Shown one piece after another: positions 39,343 through 48,018 of a stretch of DNA of 64,000 bases (the stretch's first letter is position 1; the number at the start of each line of letters is the position of its first letter). Position numbers and translations under genes: made by a program. Source of the stretch: a gamma proteobacterium endosymbiont of Lamellibrachia anaximandri (lineage in GTDB: Bacteria > Pseudomonadota > Gammaproteobacteria > Chromatiales > Chromatiaceae); NCBI GenBank assembly GCA_016756855.1, contig JAESPD010000008.1, forward strand, positions 1 to 64,000, given 5' to 3'. The notes under the pieces were generated by a model. The model had not been told where the DNA came from and did no database searches. It saw only the letters and a program-made list of their open reading frames with translations.

Positions 39343-40257
39343 ATGAACCAGACACAACCCAGGCACTTTCTCGCCCTCACCGACCTCTCATCCGACGAGC
39401 TGAATGGCTTGATCAAACGCGCCATCGAACTGAAAGCGTTGCAGCGCCAGGGAGAAATCCATGAAACTCTGAAGAATCGTACCCTGGGTATGATCTTCGA
39501 TAAATCCTCTACCCGCACCCGCATCTCCTTTGAGACAGGCATGACCCAGCTTGGTGGTCACGCACTGTTTCTCTCACCACGAGACACCCAACTGGGACGC
39601 GGCGAACCCATCGAGGACAGCGCCCGGGTGATGTCGAGCATGGTGGATATTATTACGATCCGCACCTTCGACCATGAAAAAGTGGCGCACTTTGCCCAAT
39701 ACTCTACAGCGCCGGTGATCAATGCCCTCACCGATCTGCTCCATCCCTGTCAACTGCTGGCGGACATGCAGACCTATTTCGAGCACCGTGGCGATATCCG
39801 CGGGAAGACCGTGACCTGGGTCGGCGACGGCAACAACATGTGCCACTCCTACATGAATGCAGCCATCCGTTTTGGCTTTAAACTCAACATCGCCTGTCCG
39901 GAAGGTTACGATCCCGATACGACCATCCTGGACACTGCCGGCGATACAGCCGAGATCATCCGCGACCCCATGGCGGCTGCCGATGGCGCCGATCTCGTGG
40001 TCACCGACGTCTGGGCCAGCATGGGTCAGGAAAAGGAGCAGGCGCTTCGCGAAAAGGCCTTCGCCGGCTATCAGGTCAACGATGCCTTGATGGAAAATGC
40101 AGACAAGGACGCCCTCTTCATGCACTGCCTGCCAGCCCATCGCGGAGAGGAGGTCAGCGCCTCGGTTATCGACCGGAAGGACAGCATAGTCTGGGATGAG
40201 GCGGAAAACCGTCTACACTCGCAGAAGGCCCTGCTGGAGTTTCTACTTCTCAACTAA
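39343..40257 (+). CDS. argF: Ornithine carbamoyltransferase
   Basis: A 304-residue anabolic ornithine carbamoyltransferase making citrulline. The carbamoyl-phosphate site is [11 protein letters not shown] near residues 50-60, the HPCQ-type loop is [11 protein letters not shown], and the ornithine/catalytic motif is [12 protein letters not shown] near residue 265. Length matches ArgF. It is co-oriented with argD at 7 bases, so transcription is almost certainly shared. No Arg box was recognised upstream. Confidence 0.96.
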   Translation: MNQTQPRHFLALTDLSSDELNGLIKRAIELKALQRQGEIHETLKNRTLGMIFDKSSTRTRISFETGMTQLGGHALFLSPRDTQLGRGEPIEDSARVMSSMVDIITIRTFDHEKVAHFAQYSTAPVINALTDLLHPCQLLADMQTYFEHRGDIRGKTVTWVGDGNNMCHSYMNAAIRFGFKLNIACPEGYDPDTTILDTAGDTAEIIRDPMAAADGADLVVTDVWASMGQEKEQALREKAFAGYQVNDALMENADKDALFMHCLPAHRGEEVSASVIDRKDSIVWDEAENRLHSQKALLEFLLLN

Positions 40258-40350
40258 CCCACCCTTCAGCAGCAAAACTGCGGCAGACGTTGAAGAATTG
40301 CCGACGGGAAACTGAAACAATCACCTCTCCGACCAAGCTGGATCCCCGTG

Positions 40351-41025
40351 ATGAATAAGATGAAAGTCCTACTGCTCTGCCTGCTACTATTGCTTTCCGG
40401 CGCCCTTCAGGCCGAGACCCGCTACGTTACCGACATCCTCAAGGTCACCATGCGTTCCGGGGAGAGCTCCTCCCACCGCATCCTGCGCATGCTCAACAGC
40501 GGAACCTCCGTCGAGGTACTGGAGAGCAACAGCGAGTCCGGCTATTCCAAGATACGCACCAGCGGCGGCCAGATCGGTTATGTCCTGAATCGGCAGCTGA
40601 TGGTCAAACCCAGCGCCCGCAGCCAGTTAACCTCAATGGAGCAGCAGTTGCAGGAGCTGCAGGAAGCGCCGGGGAAACTCAGTAGCAAACTTGCGGACCT
40701 GCAGCAGCAACACAAGGCGCTGCAAGCGGCGCACAAAGAACTCATGCAGATCAAGAAAAAACTGGATTCCAATCTGCAGAACATTCAGCGCACCGCATCC
40801 AGTGCTATCCGCATCTCCAATGAACGCAACGAACTGCGCACACAGGTCAAAGAGCTGACCCGCCAGGTCGGAGAGCTGAAACAGGAGAACCGGGATCTGA
40901 GTAACAAGGCCACCCGCGACTGGTTTCTTATCGGGGCCGGCGTCATCATCGCGGGCATCCTCATCGGCCTGATTCTGCCGCACCTGCGCTTTCAGCGGCG
41001 CCGCAATGAGTGGGGTTCACTCTAA
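40351..41025 (+). CDS. SH3-domain and coiled-coil membrane protein (TIGR04211-like)
   Basis: A 224-residue envelope protein: signal peptide (KVLLLCLLLLLSGALQA), a bacterial SH3 domain (about residues 24-90; YVTDILKVTMRSGESSSHRIL, GYVLNRQLM), a long Gln/Leu/Glu-rich coiled coil (about 95-190), and one C-terminal transmembrane helix (WFLIGAGVIIAGILIGLILP) followed by basic residues. This order matches the YgiM/TIGR04211 family. A GTG one codon earlier (40348) is an alternative start. A role at the cell envelope is likely but undefined. Confidence 0.82.
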   Translation: MNKMKVLLLCLLLLLSGALQAETRYVTDILKVTMRSGESSSHRILRMLNSGTSVEVLESNSESGYSKIRTSGGQIGYVLNRQLMVKPSARSQLTSMEQQLQELQEAPGKLSSKLADLQQQHKALQAAHKELMQIKKKLDSNLQNIQRTASSAIRISNERNELRTQVKELTRQVGELKQENRDLSNKATRDWFLIGAGVIIAGILIGLILPHLRFQRRRNEWGSL

Positions 41026-41030
41026 AATAG

Positions 41031-41158
41031 CGGCTGTCCGGAAGCCCTTGTCTAACCACAAAGAACACGAAGTGCACGAAGAAGATTTAGTGCCAATCAA
41101 TCTTTTACCTTCGTGTTCTTCGTGCACTTCGTGGTTAAAGTAGTGTTTATTGACAGGA
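41031..41158. repeat. Inverted repeat of the CTTCGTG family
   Basis: Left arm GCTGTCCGGAAG, then TCTAACCACAAAGAACACGA and AGTGCACGAAG; right arm CTTCGTGTTCTTCGTGCACT, then TCGTGGTTA and TTGACAGG. The loop is about 30 bases. It fills the gap between the SH3 protein gene and the convergent plsC-like gene and may serve as a bidirectional terminator-like hairpin. Confidence 0.85.
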
Positions 41159-41193
41159 GCTGGTTCCGCTCCTGCTACAACGCTAAAGCACCT

Positions 41194-41877
41194 CTACCCA
41201 TCGATAATCTGTTGCAGACGTTCATTCAACTGCTGTGACGTCTGCCCCGCCGGATCTATCACCGGATAGGGCGTGATCACTGCATGGCCCCGCAACACCA
41301 CACCGGGAAACACATGCCCCTGCCCCCGCACACCGGTGATGCGCAACGGAACCAGCGGGGCACCGGTAAATGCAGCTAGCCGTGAAGCTCCCGCCTTGAG
41401 CCGACGTGGTGGATCTGTGTCCAGGTGGATCTTTCCGTGGGGGAAAATCGCCACCACTTCGCCATCGCGCAGCGCCCGAAACGCGGCTCGCAGAGCCTTC
41501 TCCGGAGATCTTTCCCGATCAACAGGGATACATCCGGCAGCCCTGAACAACCACTTCAAGCCAAAACGTTCGTACTGCTCCCGAGCGATCATGAAACGCA
41601 CCGGGCGGCGGCAACAACTGACCAGCAACAGCGGATCTAGCCCGGAGATATGGTTGGATACGACGATCGCCGGACCCTGCTCGGGAAGATACAGCCTCAC
41701 CGGTTGCAGGCGATGGTATCCACGGCAAAAGAGCCTGCTCAAACCATCGATACGGTTGGCCCAACCATGCCCCCAGTCGACTTCATTCGCCCGCAGAGAG
41801 ACCCGGTTCAGCCGGTTTAATCCATAGACGGCAACCGCAACAAGACAGAATAAGAGCAGCTGCCAGGCCTCCATCAT
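41194..41877 (-). CDS. 1-acyl-sn-glycerol-3-phosphate acyltransferase family protein
   Basis: A 227-residue PlsC-like acyltransferase with one N-terminal membrane helix. The catalytic HX4D motif is NHISGLDPLLL near residue 75, followed by CIPVDRE near 115 and AIFPHGKIHLD (the FPEG-type substrate motif) near 140. Family members transfer acyl chains to lysophosphatidate or similar lipids. It follows def directly, with no gap, so it is translated from the same message. The precise acceptor is unknown; other PlsC-like paralogues usually exist in the genome. Confidence 0.88.
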   Translation of the reverse strand: MMEAWQLLLFCLVAVAVYGLNRLNRVSLRANEVDWGHGWANRIDGLSRLFCRGYHRLQPVRLYLPEQGPAIVVSNHISGLDPLLLVSCCRRPVRFMIAREQYERFGLKWLFRAAGCIPVDRERSPEKALRAAFRALRDGEVVAIFPHGKIHLDTDPPRRLKAGASRLAAFTGAPLVPLRITGVRGQGHVFPGVVLRGHAVITPYPVIDPAGQTSQQLNERLQQIIDG

Positions 41878-42402
41878 CTACTTCTTTTTCTTGCCGCCTT
41901 TCTGATAGACCTTGCGCTGAAACAGATCGGTTCGGCGGCTTACCAGACGGTCGACGAAGAGCACACCATCGAGATGATCCACCTCATGCTGCAGGGCGCG
42001 GGCCTCATACCCCTCCATCTCGTACTCGCGGGACTCGCCAAACTTATCCTGTGCAGTGAGCTTGATCCGCTCGGCCCGAATCACGTTACCGGTATAGTCC
42101 GGCACCGACAGGCAACCTTCACGCCCCAACTCAAAACCGTCCCACTCGGTGATCTCCGGATTGACCAGGATCAGATGTCCGTGATTGGCAACCGGCTTGC
42201 GTGTGTGGGAACAGTCGATGATGATGATGCGCTGGTGGTGGCCTAGCTGGGGCGCCGCAATGCCCACCGCGGCAGGGCCGTCCCGGCGGGTCTCTTCCAG
42301 GTCATCGATGAAGGCATGCAACTTTTCGTCGAACCGCTCAACCGGCTCAGACACCTGTTTCAAACGGGCATCCGGCAGCTTCAGAATCTCCAGTATCGCC
42401 AT
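41878..42402 (-). CDS. def: Peptide deformylase
   Basis: A 174-residue metalloenzyme that removes the formyl group from new proteins. The three family motifs are present: GIAAPQLG near residue 47, EGCLSVPDY near 95 with the metal Cys, and QHEVDHLDG near 138 with the two metal His and the catalytic Glu. The C-terminus is Lys-rich (KGGKKKK). Motif 1 is AVGIAAPQ in place of GIGLAAPQ. In many genomes def is next to fmt; here it is next to a plsC-like gene and a GcvR-like gene. Confidence 0.95.
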   Translation of the reverse strand: MAILEILKLPDARLKQVSEPVERFDEKLHAFIDDLEETRRDGPAAVGIAAPQLGHHQRIIIIDCSHTRKPVANHGHLILVNPEITEWDGFELGREGCLSVPDYTGNVIRAERIKLTAQDKFGESREYEMEGYEARALQHEVDHLDGVLFVDRLVSRRTDLFQRKVYQKGGKKKK

Positions 42403-42406
42403 AGGG

Positions 42407-42919
42407 TCAGCCGATCAGGGTTTCGATGGGTGAGATATTGAGTTCGATCTCTTCACCACCCAGTCCGTCCAGCGCCGACTGCAGCCTTTCGAGCGTCTCT
42501 TCAGAATAACCCTGAATCGTCATGATGTAGACCGGCTGTTCAGCGGACCCCGCCACGTCTGACTCCAGCTCCAGTACATTAAAACCACTCTCCGCCAAGG
42601 CGCCGGTCACTCCGGCCACGATCCCGGCGCGATCGGCGCCCACCACCCGCACCTGGAAATTAGGCACCCGGTGTTGGTGCAGCTCTCCACGAATAGGATC
42701 GATATGAACCTGCAACTGCAACTCATCCGCTACTTGGGCAATCAGGGTTTCCAGCGGCTGATCCCCTGCCGACACCATCATCATGATGGTAAAATTCCCC
42801 CCCAGACGCATCATCGAAGTCTCGCCCAGTGAGCATCCGCCCCGGTAGAGCGCATCCGTCACACGGGAGACTATCCCCAGCCGGTCTTCGCCGACCAGCG
42901 TCATCATCTGCCAATCCAT
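42407..42919 (-). CDS. ACT-domain protein, GcvR-like regulator
   Basis: A 170-residue protein made of two ACT domains: the first opens with TLVGEDRLGIVSRVTDALYRGGCSL, the second with VVGADRAGIVAGVTGALAESGFNV. This two-ACT layout is that of the glycine cleavage system repressor GcvR, which senses glycine and acts by binding GcvA. The ATG at 42919 is used (AGAGGAAA upstream); a longer frame to 42952 would overlap pgeF. No gcv genes are in the window, so the regulated target is not shown here. Confidence 0.85.
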   Translation of the reverse strand: MDWQMMTLVGEDRLGIVSRVTDALYRGGCSLGETSMMRLGGNFTIMMMVSAGDQPLETLIAQVADELQLQVHIDPIRGELHQHRVPNFQVRVVGADRAGIVAGVTGALAESGFNVLELESDVAGSAEQPVYIMTIQGYSEETLERLQSALDGLGGEEIELNISPIETLIG

Positions 42920-42938
42920 CAGGATCTTTCCTCTTTTG

Positions 42939-43673
42939 TCAGTCTGGATCAATCCAGATCAATGAAGCCAAACGGCCTGTCATCCCATCCCGTCGATAGG
43001 AGAAAAATCGCTTCGGGTCGCTAACTGTACAGTATTGCCCACCTCCCACGAAACCGACAGAACACTGCGCCAGACGCTGCCGGGCCAGGAGGTAGATATC
43101 CGCCAGCCAGTGATCGCCGGAGACCGGACGAAACGCGACTTCAGCCTCGGGATTCTGATCCAGAAATATCTTGCGCACCTCCCCCCCCACTTCGAATCTT
43201 TCCGGCCCGATTGCCGGACCCAGCCAGGCAAGCACCTCGTCCCCCGGACAATCAAACCGCCGCAACGCCGCCTCGATCACACCTCCCGCCAAACCACGCC
43301 AGCCAGCATGAACGGCGCATACCCGCGCTCCCAAGCGGTCACAGAGCAGTAGAGGCAGGCAGTCGGCGGTGAGCACGGCACAGACCTGTGCGGGCGTTGT
43401 GGCGCATATCGCGTCCGCCTCACACCCGGCAGACACCTGCTCACGGTCAACCACATCACAGCCATGTACCTGCTGCAGCCAAAGTGGTTCTCCGGGAAGT
43501 TTCAGTGCGGACTGCAAGAGCGCCCGATTTTGCGTGACGTCCACGGGGTCATCCCCAACATGGGCAGCAAGATTCAGGCTTGAATATTGACCTCGGCTAA
43601 CTCCGCCGATACGGGTGGTCATCGCCGCCTTCACCCGGCTCGGCGCAGGCCACTCCGGTAGAATGATATTCAT
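42939..43673 (-). CDS. pgeF: Peptidoglycan editing factor PgeF (YfiH, laccase-domain family)
   Basis: A 244-residue protein of the YfiH/DUF152 family. Metal-site motifs are QQVHGCDVV near residue 67, LTADCLPLLLCD near 107 and AVHAGWRGLAGG near 121. E. coli PgeF removes wrongly incorporated residues from peptidoglycan precursors. Its start overlaps the stop of rluD by 4 bases, the usual rluD-pgeF pairing in gammaproteobacteria. Confidence 0.93.
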   Translation of the reverse strand: MNIILPEWPAPSRVKAAMTTRIGGVSRGQYSSLNLAAHVGDDPVDVTQNRALLQSALKLPGEPLWLQQVHGCDVVDREQVSAGCEADAICATTPAQVCAVLTADCLPLLLCDRLGARVCAVHAGWRGLAGGVIEAALRRFDCPGDEVLAWLGPAIGPERFEVGGEVRKIFLDQNPEAEVAFRPVSGDHWLADIYLLARQRLAQCSVGFVGGGQYCTVSDPKRFFSYRRDGMTGRLASLIWIDPD

Positions 43674-44653
43674 AGGGTTGCGCTGTCACGCTCCAATTCA
43701 TCCAGCAGTTGCCGCATATCCATCGGCAGCGGCGCTTCCCAGGTCATCTCCTCACCACTGACTGGATGTATCAGCCCCAGCCGCCGCGCGTGCAACGCCT
43801 GATGCCTGAAGGATTGCAGTACCGCCACCAAGCCAGGAGAAGCGCCAGCTGGCAGACGGAGCCTGCCGCCATAGTCAGGATCACCCAACAGCGGATGGTG
43901 AATATGGGCCATGTGCACGCGAATCTGGTGGGTGCGCCCGGTCTCCAGATTGATTCGCAGCAGAGTGTGAGCCCGATATTGCGCCTCCACGCGGTAGTGG
44001 GTCACCGCCGCCTTACCCGAGTGATGTACCGCCATGCGGGTGCGGTGGACAGGATGTCGGCCGATGGGTGCATCCACCTTACCCCCTGCGGTCATCACAC
44101 CCTGGGCAATCGCCACATACTCCCGCTTGACGCTTCTCTCCTGCAGTTGTCCCACCAGGGAGGTCTGCGCCTGCAGCGTCTTCGCCACCACCAAGAGACC
44201 ACTGGTCGCCTTGTCGAGACGATGCACTATGCCGGCCCGGGGTATCTGGTTCAGGTCCGGATGGTGGTACAGCAGGGCGTTCAGCAGCGTCCCGTCGGGA
44301 TTGCCCGCCGCCGGATGCACCACCATGCCCACGGGTTTATTGATCACCAGCAGACTCTCGTCCTCGAAGAGGATCTCCAGCGGGATCGCCTGGGGCCGGG
44401 AGACGACCTCCGTCTCCAGCACAGGTTCCAATGACACCCGCTCACCGCCCCAGACCTTGTCTTTGCTGCGACAGGGTTTCCCATCCAGCAGCACTCGTCC
44501 ATCCTTGATCCAGCGTTGCAGGCGGCTGCGCGAATAGTCGGAAAACAGCGATGCCACCACTTGGTCCAGCCGCTTGCCCGCCTGATCTGCGCCTACTTGC
44601 GCAACCAGCCGCTCCGCCGCCTCTCCCGTCCCCGCGCTGTCAGACATGGCCAT
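43670..44653 (-). CDS. rluD: Ribosomal large subunit pseudouridine synthase D
   Basis: A 327-residue enzyme that makes pseudouridines in helix 69 of 23S rRNA. An N-terminal S4 domain (GKRLDQVVASLFSDYSRSRLQ) precedes the catalytic domain with HRLDKATSGLLVVAKT around the catalytic Asp (near residue 144). GRTHQIRVHM is also present. Starts at 44665 (GTG), 44653 (ATG) and 44647 (ATG) are possible; 44653 is taken because GTGGGG precedes it. It is divergent from bamD, a conserved arrangement. Confidence 0.94.
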   Translation of the reverse strand: MAMSDSAGTGEAAERLVAQVGADQAGKRLDQVVASLFSDYSRSRLQRWIKDGRVLLDGKPCRSKDKVWGGERVSLEPVLETEVVSRPQAIPLEILFEDESLLVINKPVGMVVHPAAGNPDGTLLNALLYHHPDLNQIPRAGIVHRLDKATSGLLVVAKTLQAQTSLVGQLQERSVKREYVAIAQGVMTAGGKVDAPIGRHPVHRTRMAVHHSGKAAVTHYRVEAQYRAHTLLRINLETGRTHQIRVHMAHIHHPLLGDPDYGGRLRLPAGASPGLVAVLQSFRHQALHARRLGLIHPVSGEEMTWEAPLPMDMRQLLDELERDSATL

Positions 44654-44720
44654 GCGTTGCCCCACGCTTTCCGCTATACTGCGAGGATTTCAAATATCCC
44701 AATTTACCGATTCCCGATAG

Positions 44721-45539
44721 ATGCATACTTTTCGTTTTCTCTGGATTCTTACTTTCCTGTTCACTTCCGGATGCTCTCTGCTGCCCGAGCAGATCGATCA
44801 GACCAAGGACTGGAGCGCAAGCCAGTTCTACTCTGAAGCCAAGGAGGCGATGAGGGACTCGGACTATGATCAGGCAATCAAATATTACGAAGGGCTGGAA
44901 GCCCGTTTCCCGTTTGGCCGTTTCGCCACTCAATCACAGCTCGACATCATCTACGCCTATTACAAAAACAATGAGCCGGATTCCGTTACCGCAGCAGCCG
45001 ACCGGTTTATCAAACTGCACCCCCAGAACCCTTACGTGGATTACGCCTACTACCTGAAAGGCCTGACAAACTATAACCGCGACCACAGTTTCACCAGTCG
45101 CTTTATACCGTCCGATCCATCACAGCGGGATCCGGGAGCAGCGCTGGAGTCATTCAAGGATTTCGAGCAGCTCCTGTTGCTCTACCCGGGCAGCAAGTAC
45201 GCCGATGATGCCCGTCAGCGCATGTACTATCTTCGCAACAACCTTGCCAAGTACCAGATACATGTCGCCAGATACTATATGAAACGAAATGCCTATCTGG
45301 CCGCAGCCAACCGGGCCAACCGCGTGGTGGCCAACTTCCAGCGCAGCACTGTGGTTCAAGAGGCGCTGGAGATCATGGTTGACGCATATACCCGCCTGGA
45401 GATGGAGGATCTGGCCAACGACGCCAAACGAGTCCTGACGCTCAACCAACAGAAGGGGACTTTTAACGTACCCGGCCAGGACGACGACGAAAGCCTGACC
45501 GAGACGATCTGGAACTTCTTCGAACTGGATAAAAACTAA
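44721..45539 (+). CDS. bamD: Outer membrane assembly lipoprotein BamD
   Basis: A 272-residue lipoprotein with the lipobox TSGC (lipidated Cys18). It is followed by tetratricopeptide-like helices: FYSEAKEAMRDSDYDQAIKYYEGLEARFPFG, QLDIIYAYYKNNEPDSV, and NPYVDYAYYLKGLTNY. BamD is an essential partner of BamA in outer-membrane protein insertion. Length is slightly above the E. coli protein (245). Gene order rluD/bamD matches other gammaproteobacteria. Confidence 0.95.
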   Translation: MHTFRFLWILTFLFTSGCSLLPEQIDQTKDWSASQFYSEAKEAMRDSDYDQAIKYYEGLEARFPFGRFATQSQLDIIYAYYKNNEPDSVTAAADRFIKLHPQNPYVDYAYYLKGLTNYNRDHSFTSRFIPSDPSQRDPGAALESFKDFEQLLLLYPGSKYADDARQRMYYLRNNLAKYQIHVARYYMKRNAYLAAANRANRVVANFQRSTVVQEALEIMVDAYTRLEMEDLANDAKRVLTLNQQKGTFNVPGQDDDESLTETIWNFFELDKN

Positions 45540-45589
45540 CCGTTCTCCAGAAGAGGCCCTGAGCCTCTTCCGGTTGAAAACGACAAAAA

Positions 45590-45991
<402 letters not shown>

Positions 45992-46091
45992 TTAGCGACT
46001 TTTCCCTCTGGAATGTAGATAGAACCCATTCGGAAGCATGCATTCCGCTTATAACGCTTCGGGACGGATACTGGATGTACGCTTAAACCAC

Positions 46092-47693
46092 TTAACTCCC
46101 GGTCAGTGGATAGCGGCGGTCCCGGCCAAACGCCCGGCGGGTAATCTTAACCCCTGGCGGAGCCTGGCGCCGCTTATATTCATTACGGGTTACCATTCTT
46201 ACCACACGATCTACGGTCTCAGTTTCAAAGCCGGCTGCAGTGATCTCCCCGGCACTCTGGTCCTGCTCCACATAGCGCTCCAGGATCGAATCCAGCACAT
46301 CGTAGGACGGCAGTGAGTCGCTGTCTTTCTGATCAGGCGCCAACTCAGCGGATGGCGGCCGGTCTATCACCCTTTGAGGTATCACCCGGGAGAGCGTGTT
46401 GCGATATTCGCAAAGCCGGTAGACCAGCGTCTTGGGTACATCCTTGATCGGAGCGTACCCACCCGCCATATCACCATAAAGCGTGGCGTAACCCACCGCC
46501 ATTTCGCTCTTGTTGCCGGTGGTGAGCAAAATGCGCCCTTTCTTGTTGCTGATTGCCATCAGAATAATACCGCGGCAACGCGCCTGAATGTTCTCTTCAG
46601 TCACATCTGCCGAACAATCCGAGAAGGTTTCGGAGAGCATGTCGACAAAGGCGTTGAAGGCCGGGGCGATCGGAATGGAGCGGTGCTCGACTTGCAGAAT
46701 TTCTGCCTCCTCAAGCGCATCCTCATTGCTCATCTGCGCAGTATAGCGGGAGGGCATCATCACCACCTCGACCCGATCACTCCCCAGTGCGTCGACTGCC
46801 ACCACCAGGGTGAGCGCGGAATCGACCCCGCCGGAAAGCCCTAGAATGGCGCCATTGAAGCCGTTCTTCAAAACATAGTCACGGGTGCCCAGTACCAGCG
46901 CCCGGTAGACCGCCTCAGCTTCCTCTGGAATAACAGACACATCAGCCGCCAGCGGCTCAGGATCGGTACCGATACGCCACTCACTGAGAACCTCCGCCTC
47001 CTCAAAAAAGGGCAACCGCTGCGTCAGGTTCCCCGCTGCGTCCACCACAAAGGAGCCACCGTCGAAAACCAGTTCGTCCTGCCCTCCTACCAGATTGGCA
47101 TAGATGATCGGGACCGCGTTTTCCCGCGCCCGCTGCTGTATCAACGCCTCCCGCTCCGGCGCCTTTCCTGTATGGTAGGGTGAGGCATTCAGATTCAGAA
47201 TCAGTTGCGCACCGGCTTCACAGGCTTGGGCAATGGGGGTCGGCTCCCAGATATCCTCGCAGACAGTAAGGCCAATATTGATGCCGTTGACGCTGAAGAG
47301 TCCGCTCTCACTGCCCGAGGCAAAATAGCGCTTCTCATCAAACACACTGTAGTTTGGCAGCTGTTGCTTACGATATTCGACCACCATTTTCCCATCGCGC
47401 ACTACCCCCGCCATGTTATAGAGAGCACCGTCAGCACGTTTTGGATAACCCACCACCAGGCAGATACCGCTGACCTCTCTGCGAATCCTTTCAACCGCAA
47501 TCTCCACCCGGTCGATAAAGTCCGCCCGCAGCAGCAGGTCTTCCGGCGGGTAACCGGTCAAAGTCAGCTCCGGAAAGACGATCACATCCGCCTGATCGCG
47601 AGCCTTTAGTGCCGCGTCGATGACGCGTTGGGCATTGCCCTCGATATCCCCCACCAGCAGATTGTGCTGGGCAATCAGAATACGCAGATTCAC
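46092..47693 (-). CDS. nadE: Glutamine-dependent NAD+ synthetase
   Basis: A 533-residue two-domain enzyme: an N-terminal nitrilase-like glutaminase (VFPELTLTGYPPEDLL with Glu, a Lys in YRKQQLPNY, and Cys in LTVCEDIWEP near residue 150) and a C-terminal synthetase with the ATP loop LGLSGGVDSALTL near residue 285. It converts nicotinate adenine dinucleotide to NAD+. The GTG at 47693 is chosen over the frame start at 47747 because GAGGA lies 4-5 bases upstream and because it gives the usual N-terminus VNLRILIAQ. Confidence 0.94.
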   Translation of the reverse strand: MNLRILIAQHNLLVGDIEGNAQRVIDAALKARDQADVIVFPELTLTGYPPEDLLLRADFIDRVEIAVERIRREVSGICLVVGYPKRADGALYNMAGVVRDGKMVVEYRKQQLPNYSVFDEKRYFASGSESGLFSVNGINIGLTVCEDIWEPTPIAQACEAGAQLILNLNASPYHTGKAPEREALIQQRARENAVPIIYANLVGGQDELVFDGGSFVVDAAGNLTQRLPFFEEAEVLSEWRIGTDPEPLAADVSVIPEEAEAVYRALVLGTRDYVLKNGFNGAILGLSGGVDSALTLVVAVDALGSDRVEVVMMPSRYTAQMSNEDALEEAEILQVEHRSIPIAPAFNAFVDMLSETFSDCSADVTEENIQARCRGIILMAISNKKGRILLTTGNKSEMAVGYATLYGDMAGGYAPIKDVPKTLVYRLCEYRNTLSRVIPQRVIDRPPSAELAPDQKDSDSLPSYDVLDSILERYVEQDQSAGEITAAGFETETVDRVVRMVTRNEYKRRQAPPGVKITRRAFGRDRRYPLTGS

Positions 47694-47767
47694 AAGATCC
47701 TCGATCAGCTTAAACTTTAAGATTGATGGTATTATTCCAAAAACCACTCGCGGACTAAATAACTCAT

Positions 47768-48001
47768 ATGGGATTTCGTTACTTACTTCTGGCTGCTGCT
47801 ATCTGGGTAGGCTACCTGATTGTCCGCCATCTGCTGCGCCAACGCCTGGCAAAACCCAAGACTACATCCTCACAAAAGTCGGTCAACAGCGTGCAGTGCA
47901 AATACTGCGGGTTACATCTGCCGAAAGAGGAGGCCATCAGGGACGGGGAAGACCACTTCTGCAACGCCGAACACCGGGATGCCGCCCGGAAACAGGGTTA
48001 G
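47768..48001 (+). CDS. PP0621-family small membrane protein with a zinc-ribbon-like end
   Basis: A 77-residue protein: one N-terminal membrane helix (YLLLAAAIWVGYLIVRHLL), a basic linker, then a Cys-rich module VQCKYCGLHLPKEEAI ... FCNAEHRD, with CxxC and a later Cys-x-x-x-His that could bind zinc. Such small proteins are commonly found just before pilS in gammaproteobacteria. It ends 17 bases before pilS. Function unknown. Confidence 0.8.
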   Translation: MGFRYLLLAAAIWVGYLIVRHLLRQRLAKPKTTSSQKSVNSVQCKYCGLHLPKEEAIRDGEDHFCNAEHRDAARKQG

Positions 48002-48018
48002 TCAGGAGAACATATCTC

